Assembly: GCF_000328765.2 (NCBI RefSeq)
Contig: NC_019954.2
Span: 124,001 to 188,000, forward strand
From: Tepidanaerobacter acetatoxydans Re1
GTDB taxonomy: Bacteria; Bacillota; Thermosediminibacteria; Thermosediminibacterales; Tepidanaerobacteraceae
Direction: 5' to 3'
DNA: 64,000 nucleotides
A program made the position numbers and the translations under genes. Positions 8,920 to 18,528 of the stretch are shown here, one piece after another; within the stretch, counting starts at the first letter, position 1; each line of letters starts with the position of its first letter. The notes beneath the pieces are model-generated. The model was given only the letters and a program-made list of their open reading frames with translations, searched no databases and had not been told where the DNA came from.

Positions 8920-10299
8920 TTGGATATTTTTACTAGTTTTACTGATCTAGTGCTTTTGGTTGGAACAAATCCTTTGCCAAATTATATAGTAATAAAGTAT
9001 TTTTTAAAACATAATGAAAAATTAAAGCGGATTTGGCTTATATACTCGGAAGAGACAAATGTACAAGCAGGAACCGAAGAATTGGCCGAAAATATCACTT
9101 CAGTAATCAAAAAAGAATTCTTAAGTAATAAGCCGGATCTTAAATTTAAGCATATGCCGCTTAGCGATGTGGGATCTGCTTCTACGATATTAGATGAGTT
9201 ACAGAGAAATATGAAAATCGAGGTATCATCGCCTAATATTTTTCACCTAAATTATACCGGCGGCACTAAATCTATGGCAGTCCAAACTTATAAATATTTT
9301 CTAGAAAATTTTGGCAAACGATGTACATTTTCCTACTTAGATGGCAGGGATTTTAAACTAAAAGGAGATCAAAGCTCAGCACATGTAACAAAAGATTTAA
9401 GGTATGAAATAGGTATATCTGTTGAAAGTCTCTTCGAACTTCATGGTTATGAGAAAAAAGGCGGTCAAAATAATCCTTCATATCCTGATACTGTTAAAAA
9501 GTTTGAAGAAATTATAAGGCTTGGCAAACTAAATGAATACCTCTCCTGGAAGAAAAGCACAATAAGAGAGTTTTTTTATGAAGGAAGCAATTGTATAAAA
9601 AAGAAGAATCGTTTTTTGACACATAATAATATCTACAGTGATGAAGATGTAAAAAGATTTAAACAGAATTTCAAAGATAAAATGACTGATGAAATCATTC
9701 TTGAATTGCTAAAGAGCATTCCAAAAGAAAACTCCATATTAGATGAAAATGGAGATATATGGGTGCCTGATAAATCAACAACAAATAAAGAATATAAAGA
9801 GAGAGTGGGAGATAGCGTAGAAAATTTTCTAGACGGAAAATGGTTGGAGGTTTATGTTTATAATGTGATATGCCAAAAAATCAAACAAAATGAGAAGCTC
9901 AATGAACTATATAAAAAAGGCCAACTAATTATTGATAATAATTATGAAATAAAAAAGAAAAATACTGAGAAGAAACATTTTGAGATCGATGTAATATTGC
10001 TAAATGGCTATCAAGTCTGCGGTATTTCTTGTACAACCGCCTCAGATGACTCGACATGCAAAAATAAAGGATTTGAAATCATACATAGAGCAAGGCAAAT
10101 GGGAGGGGAGGAGGCAAAATCTATATTAATTGCATGCCTTGAGGATAAAGAATCAAGATCTATAGAAGATTTTTATGAAGACCTAAAAGATACATCAGGT
10201 TCTAGGACACATGAATTTATGGTATTAGGTTTAAAGGATTTAACTCCTGAAAAGCTTTGGGAGAAGATTTATGAGCATATATGGGGGGCTGATTTATGA
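8920..10299 (+). CDS. CARF-domain, Card1/Can2-like protein (DUF1887 type) with altered nuclease motif
   Basis: First gene of the type III operon, 459 residues. The N-terminal CARF domain, which binds cyclic oligoadenylate, shows VGTNPLPNY (14-22) and NYTGGTKSMA (111-120). The C-terminal part matches the restriction-like domain of Card1/Can2 with FEIDV at 354-358, but the expected Glu-X-Lys is Ser-Cys-Thr (370-372, ISCTT). A CKNKGFE segment follows and might supply a shifted Lys. Whether it cuts nucleic acid is therefore uncertain. The start is TTG at 8920 behind GAGGTGA. Its end overlaps cas10 by 4 nt. Confidence 0.85.
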   Translation: MDIFTSFTDLVLLVGTNPLPNYIVIKYFLKHNEKLKRIWLIYSEETNVQAGTEELAENITSVIKKEFLSNKPDLKFKHMPLSDVGSASTILDELQRNMKIEVSSPNIFHLNYTGGTKSMAVQTYKYFLENFGKRCTFSYLDGRDFKLKGDQSSAHVTKDLRYEIGISVESLFELHGYEKKGGQNNPSYPDTVKKFEEIIRLGKLNEYLSWKKSTIREFFYEGSNCIKKKNRFLTHNNIYSDEDVKRFKQNFKDKMTDEIILELLKSIPKENSILDENGDIWVPDKSTTNKEYKERVGDSVENFLDGKWLEVYVYNVICQKIKQNEKLNELYKKGQLIIDNNYEIKKKNTEKKHFEIDVILLNGYQVCGISCTTASDDSTCKNKGFEIIHRARQMGGEEAKSILIACLEDKESRSIEDFYEDLKDTSGSRTHEFMVLGLKDLTPEKLWEKIYEHIWGADL

Positions 10300-11864
10300 G
10301 CAAAGTAACTGCAATATTAGCTGATACTGTATCTATACAAAAATATGTATATTCAAGCAATAGATTAAAAGAAAATATAGGGGCATCTAGCATAATTGCC
10401 AACATCTATAAAGAAAGTTTAGCAAATACTCTGGAAAAAACGTTAGAACATGGTGTGAGTTTAGACGAGTGGGAGAAACAGCCTGAAACTATTGCAATTA
10501 AAAATTCAAATACGGATTTTGAAGTAGGATATATAGGCGGTGGTAATGCCCTGCTATTTTTCAATAATGAGGCAACGGCAAAAGAGTTTATCAGTGAGTG
10601 GACAAGAAGCCTTCTTCTCGAAGCTCCAAGTTTAAACGTAGCTTTTGCTATCTCTGAATTTAATATAGATAATTTCCAAAATGAAATGAAAAATTTATTT
10701 AAACAACTTGAGATTAATAAAAGCAAGTATTTTCCTCAGACATTTTTGCCAAAACATGGGATTACGGCAGATTGTCCATATTCGGGACTTTCGGCAGAAG
10801 TTTATAAGCCCGGCACCAATGATGAAAAGGGAGCATATATATCCTCAGCTTCATACGTAAAGTATAAACATATCGATATAGATGATGCCAAAGTTGAGGT
10901 AGAGAGAATCTCAAATGGAAAATTTTCTCTTACAACTAACATAGAAAAGCTCGGACAAACTAAAGGACAAAACCATATCGCCATTGTTCATATAGACGGC
11001 AATTCAATGGCAGAGCATTTTAAGTCCTGCGAAAATCTTGTTGCCATAAGGAAACTTTCCAAGAGATTAAAGGATATTATGCAATCTGTTTACGAGGAAT
11101 TTTTAAATTATATTTTTGAACAAATGGATTTATTATTATCAGATGAAAGCGGATTTAATATACAGCTAGAAAACGGTAAGTACATAATACCATTTAGGCC
11201 TATTCTGAGAGAAGGAGACGATATTACTTTTATTACAGATGGGCGCTTAGGGATTCCTTTTGCACAAAAGTATCTGGAATTAATGTCAGATAAGACGTTG
11301 TATAACGAGAATAAGCTGTCAGCTTGTGCCGGTGTCGCAATAATTAAAACAAAGTATCCATTTTTTAGAGGATATAATTTGACAGAAGAACTATGTCAGA
11401 GCGCAAAGCGTGAGGCTAGAGAGAATAAAGGCACATCTTGGCTTGATTTTCACATATCATATGGAGGCTTTTCGGGAACTTTAGAGGGAATACGTAAAAA
11501 TAAATACACAACATCAAGTGGTCAACTGCATTTTGGGCCATATTTGGTAGCAAGCAGTGATATAAGCAATGAGAAAAACATATTCCACTTAAAGCGTGGC
11601 ATAAAAACCTTTAAGAATAAAGAAGAATGGCCACGTTCAAAAGTTAAAGAGTTTCGTGAGTATTTAACATTAGGGAAATCTGCATCTCAACAATTCATAG
11701 ATGAAGCAAGATTTAAAGGTAGAAAATTATATGGATTTAAAGAAACAAGCAAAACTTATAATATAAATGTATGGCAAGATGGCTTTACACCATATTTTGA
11801 TATGATCGAATTAATGGATTTGATTCCGGAGTATTTTCTAGCTGAAACAAGGCAGGTGAAGTAA
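10296..11864 (+). CDS. cas10: type III-D-like Cas10, lacking the HD nuclease domain
   Basis: Large subunit of the type III effector, 522 residues, short for Cas10. There is no N-terminal HD domain: the protein begins directly with a palm-like SIQKYVYSSNRLKENIGASS segment and YIGGGNALLFF (~79-89). A first palm motif HIDGNSM is at 232-238. The cyclase motif is LREGDDITF with E306-G-D-D309 in place of GGDD; the two Asp that bind metal are kept, so cyclic oligoadenylate synthesis is plausible and is supported by the CARF gene and Csx20 nearby. Single-stranded DNA cutting by this subunit is not expected. ATGA overlap with the upstream gene. Confidence 0.88.
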   Translation: MSKVTAILADTVSIQKYVYSSNRLKENIGASSIIANIYKESLANTLEKTLEHGVSLDEWEKQPETIAIKNSNTDFEVGYIGGGNALLFFNNEATAKEFISEWTRSLLLEAPSLNVAFAISEFNIDNFQNEMKNLFKQLEINKSKYFPQTFLPKHGITADCPYSGLSAEVYKPGTNDEKGAYISSASYVKYKHIDIDDAKVEVERISNGKFSLTTNIEKLGQTKGQNHIAIVHIDGNSMAEHFKSCENLVAIRKLSKRLKDIMQSVYEEFLNYIFEQMDLLLSDESGFNIQLENGKYIIPFRPILREGDDITFITDGRLGIPFAQKYLELMSDKTLYNENKLSACAGVAIIKTKYPFFRGYNLTEELCQSAKREARENKGTSWLDFHISYGGFSGTLEGIRKNKYTTSSGQLHFGPYLVASSDISNEKNIFHLKRGIKTFKNKEEWPRSKVKEFREYLTLGKSASQQFIDEARFKGRKLYGFKETSKTYNINVWQDGFTPYFDMIELMDLIPEYFLAETRQVK

Positions 11865-11865
11865 A

Positions 11866-12525
11866 ATGAGTGAATATAAGATAACTATAAAACTTGAGTC
11901 AAACTGCATGCTGGGAGCAGGTGAAGGATGGGGATCGGTTATTGATGCGGATATTGTTTTTGATAATGTTGGATTGCCATATTTACCGGCGCGCCGCTTA
12001 AAGGGTTGTCTTAGAGAAAGTGCAAAAGAAGTATTGGAAATGATGGAATGTGCAGGTATTAAAAAATTTGAAAGTCAAATAATTGATAAGGTTTTTGGCT
12101 GTTCAGGCGATGCCACTGGCGCCGGTATAGTTTTTAATAATTTATATTTACCAAATTATAAAGATGTATACGATTGGTGCAAGTGGGCTTTACAGGAATG
12201 TAATAGTGCAGTATCTCCTGAAATAATAGTTAATTCATTTACAAGCATAAAACAGCAGACGTCAATTAATAATGAAGGGATAGCAGATGATAAAAGCTTG
12301 AGAACGTTCAGAGTTTTAAAGCGAGGGATAGAATTTGAAGGTGCTGTTAACATAAAAGAAGAAGATAAGGAAGCCGTTGATCTACTTGCTCTTGCCTGCC
12401 TAAACCTTCGATATATAGGCACTATGCGCAATAGAGGCTATGGGAAAATTGTATGCAGATTTAAGAAGGGAAATGAGGATTTATCACAGAGCTGTATAGA
12501 GCAGATAGAAAGAGAGGCGATATAG
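11866..12525 (+). CDS. RAMP protein, Cas7/Csm3-like backbone subunit
   Basis: A 219-residue single-RAMP protein. It opens with a beta strand and MLGAGEGWGSVIDADI, followed by the RAMP helix motif YLPARRLKGCLRES (~39-52), and ends with the glycine-rich loop IGTMRNRGYGKIVCRF. Proteins of this kind line the crRNA in type III complexes, and Asp residues in the loop before the helix (D27/D29) are candidates for target-RNA cutting by analogy to Csm3. It starts 1 nt after the cas10 stop and abuts csx10 directly. Confidence 0.87.
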   Translation: MSEYKITIKLESNCMLGAGEGWGSVIDADIVFDNVGLPYLPARRLKGCLRESAKEVLEMMECAGIKKFESQIIDKVFGCSGDATGAGIVFNNLYLPNYKDVYDWCKWALQECNSAVSPEIIVNSFTSIKQQTSINNEGIADDKSLRTFRVLKRGIEFEGAVNIKEEDKEAVDLLALACLNLRYIGTMRNRGYGKIVCRFKKGNEDLSQSCIEQIEREAI

Positions 12526-14082
12526 ATGGCTTATTTAAAAATAACAATAAATCTTCTATCCCCTATAATATTAAGCGCTGACGTGCCGGACAACAACTTA
12601 ACAGAAACATTTGACTATATACCTGCCAGCTCTTTAATTGGTTTATTCGCAGCAAAATATATTTCTCAGGAGCATCTTGAATATGCACATAATAATACTA
12701 ACTTTTATAAGTGGTTTTTAAAGGGCGATTTAGTATTTACCAACGCTTATATAAGCGAAAAAGATGATTATGATGAAATAGATATGTTGCCTACTCCGTT
12801 ATGTATTAAAAAACAGAAAAAAGGTGAAAGAATATTAAATATTTTGCTTAATACAGAAGATGAGCAAACTGTATTTATATCACCTTATTCTTATATCGAA
12901 AGAAGTACAATAAAGACAGGCGAACTAGCAAAAAAAATAAACTTTCATCACATGAGAGACAGGCTAAGAGGACATACGAAAGATGAAGCTATGTTTAACT
13001 ACGAAGCCCTTATGCCAGGGCAAATATTTAAAGGAGAAATTTATGGCGATTCAACAACCTTAAGAGAATTTAGAAAAACTTTTGGCGAGAAAATCATTGG
13101 CAGGTTAGGAAAATCAAGAAACACTGAATATGGAGAAGTTGAGATAAGTCTTTCCAAAATTATTAATGAAGATATAGATGCATTAACTGATGAAGACTTA
13201 GAGGACGAGGATTATATTTTACTGACCTTTATATCGCCATGCATATTAGTCAACGAAAATGGGTTTCCCGATCCCTCTTTACCTAATTTAAAATGTTATC
13301 TTGAAAATATTTGGGGCAAGGATTCATTTGAGATAGAAAACTGTGTAATGAGAACAACTTCTATAGAAAACTATATTTCAGTTTGGAAGATGAAGCGGCC
13401 TATAGAAACTGCAATCTCAGCTGGCTCCACAGTCAAACTGGTATTTAAAAATAACTTACCTTTTGAAAACATAAAAAATGGCTTTGAAAAGATGGCAAAC
13501 GACGGAATAGGAGAGAGAAGGAATGAGGGATTTGGCAGAATTAAGCTGAATATGGCTACTGCCGAAGAATACTATAAAAAAACTATAAAACCAAATCAAA
13601 ATAAACCAGAAAGTAAGGTTCCTCAAGGAGCTAAACAGATTTTTGAAAATGTTATACAGAACATGTTTAAAGAGGAATTTGAGCGTAAAGCTTATGAAGA
13701 TGCTGCTGGATTCAGTTGTTTGCCGAGCAATAGTCTTCTCGGAAAATTAGGGCTGATACTTAGTAAATGCCAAAAAGAAGAAGAATTTAAAAAATCTATA
13801 GATGAATTAAGGAATAATGCAAAGAGTCAACTTGAGGATTGTAGGAACAAGACTAAAAGGTGTAATTTGTATGAGTATATAAAGAATTTTGATACAACTA
13901 AAATAATAGAAAGTATTTATAATGACATTACAAAAGCGGATTATCTAAAGTTGACAAAGATATCTGAATATAATGTCAAGGACGAAAAAGAATTATTACT
14001 GGAACTTTGGAAAATATATTTTGGAGTATTTTTTAGACGTATGCGGCAAAGACAGAAAGTTGCAAAGAAGGAGGTGCTTTGA
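12526..14082 (+). CDS. csx10: Csx10 (type III-D Cas5-like RAMP protein)
   Basis: Csx10 is the signature subunit of subtype III-D and takes the Cas5 role at the crRNA 5' handle. The family pattern is clear in the first ~350 residues: INLLSPIILS at the start, YIPASSLIGLFAAKY (~31-45), the conserved IGRLGKSRNTEYGEVEI (~190-206) and a second RAMP loop GIGERRNEGFGRIKL (~325-340). A Lys/Glu-rich, mainly helical tail of ~165 residues follows; its role is unknown and it could replace a missing small subunit, which is speculation. It abuts the Cas7-like gene and overlaps the next start in a TGATG junction. Confidence 0.9.
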   Translation: MAYLKITINLLSPIILSADVPDNNLTETFDYIPASSLIGLFAAKYISQEHLEYAHNNTNFYKWFLKGDLVFTNAYISEKDDYDEIDMLPTPLCIKKQKKGERILNILLNTEDEQTVFISPYSYIERSTIKTGELAKKINFHHMRDRLRGHTKDEAMFNYEALMPGQIFKGEIYGDSTTLREFRKTFGEKIIGRLGKSRNTEYGEVEISLSKIINEDIDALTDEDLEDEDYILLTFISPCILVNENGFPDPSLPNLKCYLENIWGKDSFEIENCVMRTTSIENYISVWKMKRPIETAISAGSTVKLVFKNNLPFENIKNGFEKMANDGIGERRNEGFGRIKLNMATAEEYYKKTIKPNQNKPESKVPQGAKQIFENVIQNMFKEEFERKAYEDAAGFSCLPSNSLLGKLGLILSKCQKEEEFKKSIDELRNNAKSQLEDCRNKTKRCNLYEYIKNFDTTKIIESIYNDITKADYLKLTKISEYNVKDEKELLLELWKIYFGVFFRRMRQRQKVAKKEVL

Positions 14083-15467
14083 TGGATAACGCAAAAGTAA
14101 CCGGGCGATTTTTGATTAGGGGAAAGCTTGACCTAGAATCTCCACTTTTAATAGGAACAGGTGAAAAAGGCTATATAGATATCTCTGTTCAAAAAGATGA
14201 TAACGGCATCCCGTACATACCTGCATCATCTATGCGCGGTGTTCTCAGACATTATTTTTTTAACAATCTTACTATCCAAGGCACTGACAAGACACAGATA
14301 GAATATTTTTGGGGTTCGAGCAAAAATCAGGATGATAAAGATACATATCAAAGTTCTTTTATCTTGGAAGATTTATATGCTTTAAATAAGCCCAATATTG
14401 TTGTCAGAGATGGGATTAAGATTGACAACAAGCGAGGAATCGCCGAAGATGAGAAAAAGTTTGATTATGAAGTTGTTGAACCGGGGGCAGAGTTCGGTTT
14501 TAATGCTGAGGTTGTGCTTAGAGAATGCTTTTCTAAAGAAATGTTTTTAAAAATTATTTCAACATTAATAAGTGCGTTAGAAAATGGTCAAATATCCCTA
14601 GGGTCAATGACTACAAAAGGGTTTGGAAGATGTCGACTGTCGGAATGCAAAGTTTATGAATATGATTTTACACAAGGTACTAATAAAACCAAAGATGTTA
14701 TACTGTGGCTGAAAGGTGAAAGTACAGAGGAACAATTAATCACCTTGGATTTAAATGAGATATTCTTACCTAAAAAAAATAAATTTTCATTAAAAGCTAC
14801 TTTTAATATAAGAAATTCACTTATAGTCAAAGCATATACTGGAATGCCAAAAGAGCCTGATTCTATTCACATAATTTCGGCAGGAAAAGATATTCTCCCT
14901 GGGACATCGTTGAAAGGCGCGCTTAGAGCAAGGGCAGTTAAGATAATTAATACATTAGAAGGGCAAAGCGATGAGCTGGTAAAAGAACTTTTTGGCTGGG
15001 CATCAGATGAAGCTTCAGATAAGAACAAAAAAATAAAGAGTCGGTTAATTTTAGATGAAGCATATATTCAAAATTCCGTAAAAGAGACACAGTTTAGAAC
15101 AAAAATTGACAGATTTACTGGAGGCGTTATCAAAACAGCACTTTTTGATTCAACTCCTGTCTGGAGCGGAAAGGATAATGCCAAGGTTACAATAAATATT
15201 GAAATAAATGACTGCAAAAACTGGGAAGCGGGCCTTGTGATGTTGCTTTTAAAGGATTTGTGGACGGGCGACCTTGCTGCAGGTGGCGAGAAAAATATAG
15301 GTAGAGGTACCTTCGAAGGACAATCAGCAGAAATTTACTTTAATGGAAATCATTATATTATAGAACAAAGAGGAGATAAGTTGCGAGTTAATTGCGGTAA
15401 AGATGAACTCGAAAATTTGGTAAGTGCTTTTGTGGAAAAATGCAAATCCGGGAGGGCAGGAGTATGA
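14082..15467 (+). CDS. double RAMP protein (fused Cas7-Cas7)
   Basis: Two RAMP units in one chain of 461 residues. The first has LLIGTGEKGYIDISV, YIPASSMRGVLRHYF (~43-57) and the loop LGSMTTKGFGRCRL (~180-193). The second has DILPGTSLKGALRARAVK (~270-287) and GGEKNIGRGTFEG (~405). Fused Cas7 subunits are a known trait of type III-D. AAGGAGG at 14068-14074 favours the ATG at 14082 over the TTG at 14079, giving a TGATG overlap with csx10. The end shares ATGA with csx19. Confidence 0.87.
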   Translation: MDNAKVTGRFLIRGKLDLESPLLIGTGEKGYIDISVQKDDNGIPYIPASSMRGVLRHYFFNNLTIQGTDKTQIEYFWGSSKNQDDKDTYQSSFILEDLYALNKPNIVVRDGIKIDNKRGIAEDEKKFDYEVVEPGAEFGFNAEVVLRECFSKEMFLKIISTLISALENGQISLGSMTTKGFGRCRLSECKVYEYDFTQGTNKTKDVILWLKGESTEEQLITLDLNEIFLPKKNKFSLKATFNIRNSLIVKAYTGMPKEPDSIHIISAGKDILPGTSLKGALRARAVKIINTLEGQSDELVKELFGWASDEASDKNKKIKSRLILDEAYIQNSVKETQFRTKIDRFTGGVIKTALFDSTPVWSGKDNAKVTINIEINDCKNWEAGLVMLLLKDLWTGDLAAGGEKNIGRGTFEGQSAEIYFNGNHYIIEQRGDKLRVNCGKDELENLVSAFVEKCKSGRAGV

Positions 15468-16021
15468 ACGGATTAAAACTAGCTAATATTAAAAGCACCT
15501 CAAAGCCCATGGAATTAAATATTGCAAGCTGGCAAGATCTGCAAAAAAACATAAATGAAAACTTTAAAGAAAAAAGTTACGCAGTTGTTTATCTGGATTA
15601 CAAAGTTTTAATAGGAAAAATAAATGAAAAAAATTTGAAATTTTATAATGATGAAGTATTTGATCCGAAGTTTATAGTAAAAATGCGAGTATTTAATGAA
15701 GAGAAAGAACTTTTGTTGTGGCGACGGGATGAATATAAATTTGAAGGCAGAATGAGACTGGATAATGAAGGCGATAATATTCAGTACTTCGTAGAAGTCG
15801 ATCAAGTGCTCTGGGGAAACCCAAAAAGCATTAATAATGAATGGACTGTGCTGAAGGAAGCGAGAGGAACAGAAATTTACATTCCATACCTATATAAACC
15901 GGAATATTCTAGCAGTAAGAGGCTGGCGATAAGAACACGAAATTATGTTGGCTATAATGAAATTGGACAGGCTGGATATACTGACTGCCGTTTCGTGAGC
16001 TTTTGTGAAGGGGGAAAATAA
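15464..16021 (+). CDS. csx19: Csx19 (TIGR03984 family)
   Basis: A 185-residue protein recognised as Csx19 by YAVVYLDYKVLIGKI near residue 40, MRVFNEEKELLLWRR (~80), the paired FEGRM and VDQVLWG segments (~100-122) and a late REARGTEIYIP-like strand. Csx19 is found with Csx10 in III-D loci; in cyanobacterial III-Dv it is an auxiliary complex subunit. The ATG at 15464 overlaps the previous stop (ATGA) and has GGGAGG upstream; the in-frame ATG at 15440 has no ribosome site. The next gene starts 2 nt after its stop. Confidence 0.82.
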   Translation: MNGLKLANIKSTSKPMELNIASWQDLQKNINENFKEKSYAVVYLDYKVLIGKINEKNLKFYNDEVFDPKFIVKMRVFNEEKELLLWRRDEYKFEGRMRLDNEGDNIQYFVEVDQVLWGNPKSINNEWTVLKEARGTEIYIPYLYKPEYSSSKRLAIRTRNYVGYNEIGQAGYTDCRFVSFCEGGK

Positions 16022-16023
16022 TA

Positions 16024-17640
16024 ATGGAAAAGGCAAAGCTAATTAACATAAGAAAAAGCAAAAAAGGCAAACTCATAGGAGAAGTTCAGTTTGAAGATGG
16101 CAAAACTATGTCAATACCACCCGGAGCAAAATTGAATGTATCTTTAAATAACATAGAATGCAGTATAGAACGAAACAGTGGAGCAATTACAAATATTACG
16201 ATTGATGAAAAGGTTATATTCTCAAAAGCAAGTAACAGTGATCCGGTTTCCCAAAAAATAAATAAAAAACATTATACTAACAAAACTACAAAGCAGGCTA
16301 GTAATAAAGCTGCGCAACCTTCAAAAGCCCATGCCCCATATAATTTCATACCATTAAATGATACTGTGATCGAAGGACAGCCAATACCTGATTTTGATTG
16401 TTATCACAGCGAGCATGCTGGTTTAAAAAGATTTAACGGTTATATAGAATGTCAACTTGAGAGCATAACACCCATATATATAAGAGATACATATACAACT
16501 GAAGAGATAATAAAAAAAGAGGAAAGTAACGAAGATAATCCTGATTTTTTCTCGCCTGGAGGTATTGCTCGAATTCCGGGAAGCAGCTTAAGAGGTATGA
16601 TAAGAACCATGGTTGAGATAATGAGTTGGGGGAAGTTTGGATTCTATGAAGATAAGCGCTTGTTTTATCGCGGACTTGCTGACAAATCAAATTTAAGACT
16701 AGAATATCAGAACAATATGTCATCTTATGATAGAAACACAAGAAAATCCTCTTATAAATATACTATTGGCGATCATATTCCGGAAAATCTCAAACGAAAA
16801 GAACTAATAGATATACCTGAATCAATCTTTGGAAAGATATCAGAGAAACAAAGCTTTGCTTCACGAGTATTTTTCGAAGATGCTACCTTAATGCCTGGTC
16901 AAAATGATATTTTTGTCTCTGACGAGCCCCTTACGCCAAAAATACTTTCCAGTCCTAAGCCTACAACGTTCCAACACTATCTAGAACAACCTTCAGATGT
17001 TACTGTAAAAAATTTAAACCATTGGAATACTAAAGAGGCGAAAATACGAGGGTACAAGCTTTACTGGCATAAAGATGGTTTAGGTTGGGAGTATGAAGGC
17101 AACGATGAAGAGAAAGCAAAGAATAAAAGAATATTAACTAAAATAAAGCCAATTAAACCCGGAATAAAATTTAAATATAGGATTAGATTTGAGAATTTAT
17201 CTCAAGAAGAAATAGGGGCCATACTCTTTGCAATTGATTTGCCTGAGAACTGTTACCATAAAATAGGTATGGGGAAACCGCTAGGCCTCGGGACAATTAA
17301 AATAAGGCCGGCATTATTCCTTATTAATCGAGAAAGCCGATACACTAATCTTTTTGAGAATGAAAATTGGAATCTAGGAGTCGAAGAAAGCAACATACAA
17401 AAATTTAAAGATGCCTTCGAACAATATGTACTTAACCAAGTAAATAAACTCGAAAACAGCGATTTATCTTCACTCTGGAACCATGAGAGGATGAAACATC
17501 TTAAAGTAATACTCGATTTTGAAAATACTAAGCTTAAGGGTTGGAAACAAGAAACTGACTATATGGAACTTAAAGAGTTTAAAAATAGACCTGTTTTATC
17601 AAAACCGCTTGAAGTTTATAATAAGTTTACAACTAATTAA
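16024..17640 (+). CDS. RAMP protein of the TIGR03986 type
   Basis: Last gene of the effector operon, 538 residues. Residues 1-120 form a separate lysine-rich, OB-like N-terminal segment and linker (SNKAAQPSKAHAPYNFIPLND) that is probably part of the TIGR03986 architecture. The RAMP core follows with GYIECQLESITPIYIRD (~140), RIPGSSLRGMIRTMVEI (~185) and the late loop KIGMGKPLGLGTIKIRP (~420). A large insert lies between helix and loop. It likely caps or extends the Cas7 backbone. The operon seems to end here, as the next gene lies 237 nt on. Confidence 0.83.
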   Translation: MEKAKLINIRKSKKGKLIGEVQFEDGKTMSIPPGAKLNVSLNNIECSIERNSGAITNITIDEKVIFSKASNSDPVSQKINKKHYTNKTTKQASNKAAQPSKAHAPYNFIPLNDTVIEGQPIPDFDCYHSEHAGLKRFNGYIECQLESITPIYIRDTYTTEEIIKKEESNEDNPDFFSPGGIARIPGSSLRGMIRTMVEIMSWGKFGFYEDKRLFYRGLADKSNLRLEYQNNMSSYDRNTRKSSYKYTIGDHIPENLKRKELIDIPESIFGKISEKQSFASRVFFEDATLMPGQNDIFVSDEPLTPKILSSPKPTTFQHYLEQPSDVTVKNLNHWNTKEAKIRGYKLYWHKDGLGWEYEGNDEEKAKNKRILTKIKPIKPGIKFKYRIRFENLSQEEIGAILFAIDLPENCYHKIGMGKPLGLGTIKIRPALFLINRESRYTNLFENENWNLGVEESNIQKFKDAFEQYVLNQVNKLENSDLSSLWNHERMKHLKVILDFENTKLKGWKQETDYMELKEFKNRPVLSKPLEVYNKFTTN

Positions 17641-17877
17641 ATGACATATACTATATAGGTTTATTCCACATTCAAGAAAAATTTTATATCGCTATTAATG
17701 TTATAAAAAGTTAATATTACAAAATATTTATTAGCTTTAAAGTCGAATATAGAATAAGTGACAAGGATTACCTTTTAAACTCAAACCCATTATAAGTATG
17801 CAAAAGCAGGTGAGATACATCATTTTTGATGATAAAATTTGAGAAATTACGCTTACTATAAATGATGGAGGCAAAAT

Positions 17878-18273
17878 ATGAGACAAGCATTTTTACTTTT
17901 TTCACACCAACTTACAAAATCGCAGCAAGATGAACTTGAAAATAAATTTAAAGTAGATAAAATTATTTACCTTCCGTCAGACCTGCAAAGTATTTGGTCA
18001 AATGTTCCACCGGAACTTCCTTCAATAAAGGATTATCTAGAAGAAATTTTTTGTTGGCTAAAAGAACATTCAAAGCCAAATGATATAGTATTAGTCCAAG
18101 GAGAATTTGGAGCGGTCTTTTTAACGGCTAACTTTTGCATAAAAGAAGGACTTGTTCCTATATATTCTACTACTAGAAGAGATGTGGCAGAGACAATTCT
18201 TGATGATGAAACCATTCAGACGAAACGAAATTTTATCCATGTAAGATTTAGAGAGTTTGAAAAATGGGACTAA
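17878..18273 (+). CDS. csx20: Csx20 family protein, candidate ring nuclease
   Basis: A 131-residue CARF-like protein recognised as Csx20: AFLLFSHQLTKSQQDEL at the N-terminus (FSHxLT is family-typical), PSDLQSIWSNVPPEL (~39-53), DIVLVQGEFGAVFL (~74-87) and IYSTTRRDVAE (~98-108). Csx20 proteins accompany type III systems and have been proposed to degrade cyclic oligoadenylate, which would switch the response off. It stands apart from the effector operon, 79 nt before leader 2, with GGAGG at 17869. In the 237-nt gap before it I see no gene; it probably has its own promoter. Confidence 0.85.
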   Translation: MRQAFLLFSHQLTKSQQDELENKFKVDKIIYLPSDLQSIWSNVPPELPSIKDYLEEIFCWLKEHSKPNDIVLVQGEFGAVFLTANFCIKEGLVPIYSTTRRDVAETILDDETIQTKRNFIHVRFREFEKWD

Positions 18274-18351
18274 AATTTTAAAAAATATCTTATGGGTGAA
18301 GAAGAGTAATAAGCATTTGTAGCAAAATGGTAAATTGTATATTCTAAAATT

Positions 18352-18528
18352 GTCGTCGACCTCCGATAGCGCAAAAACCCCTGGAGATCGACGACAACCA
18401 AAAATTACCCTCAAACAAAGAATATTACTGGAAAAGAAGGACTTTTCGATTTAATGCAGAAATTATTAATAGAAAATTGAACAAATTATTTTTCTCGCTC
18501 TTTCTTTATTTTTTACCCCAAATTACGG
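18352..18528 (+). promoter_or_regulatory. CRISPR leader 2 (177 nt)
   Basis: Same 177-nt unit as before array 1, with about three base differences. It includes the inverted repeat GTCGTCGACCTCC (18352-18364) and GGAGATCGACGAC (18383-18395), with the same C/A mismatch as leader 1. Confidence 0.85.
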
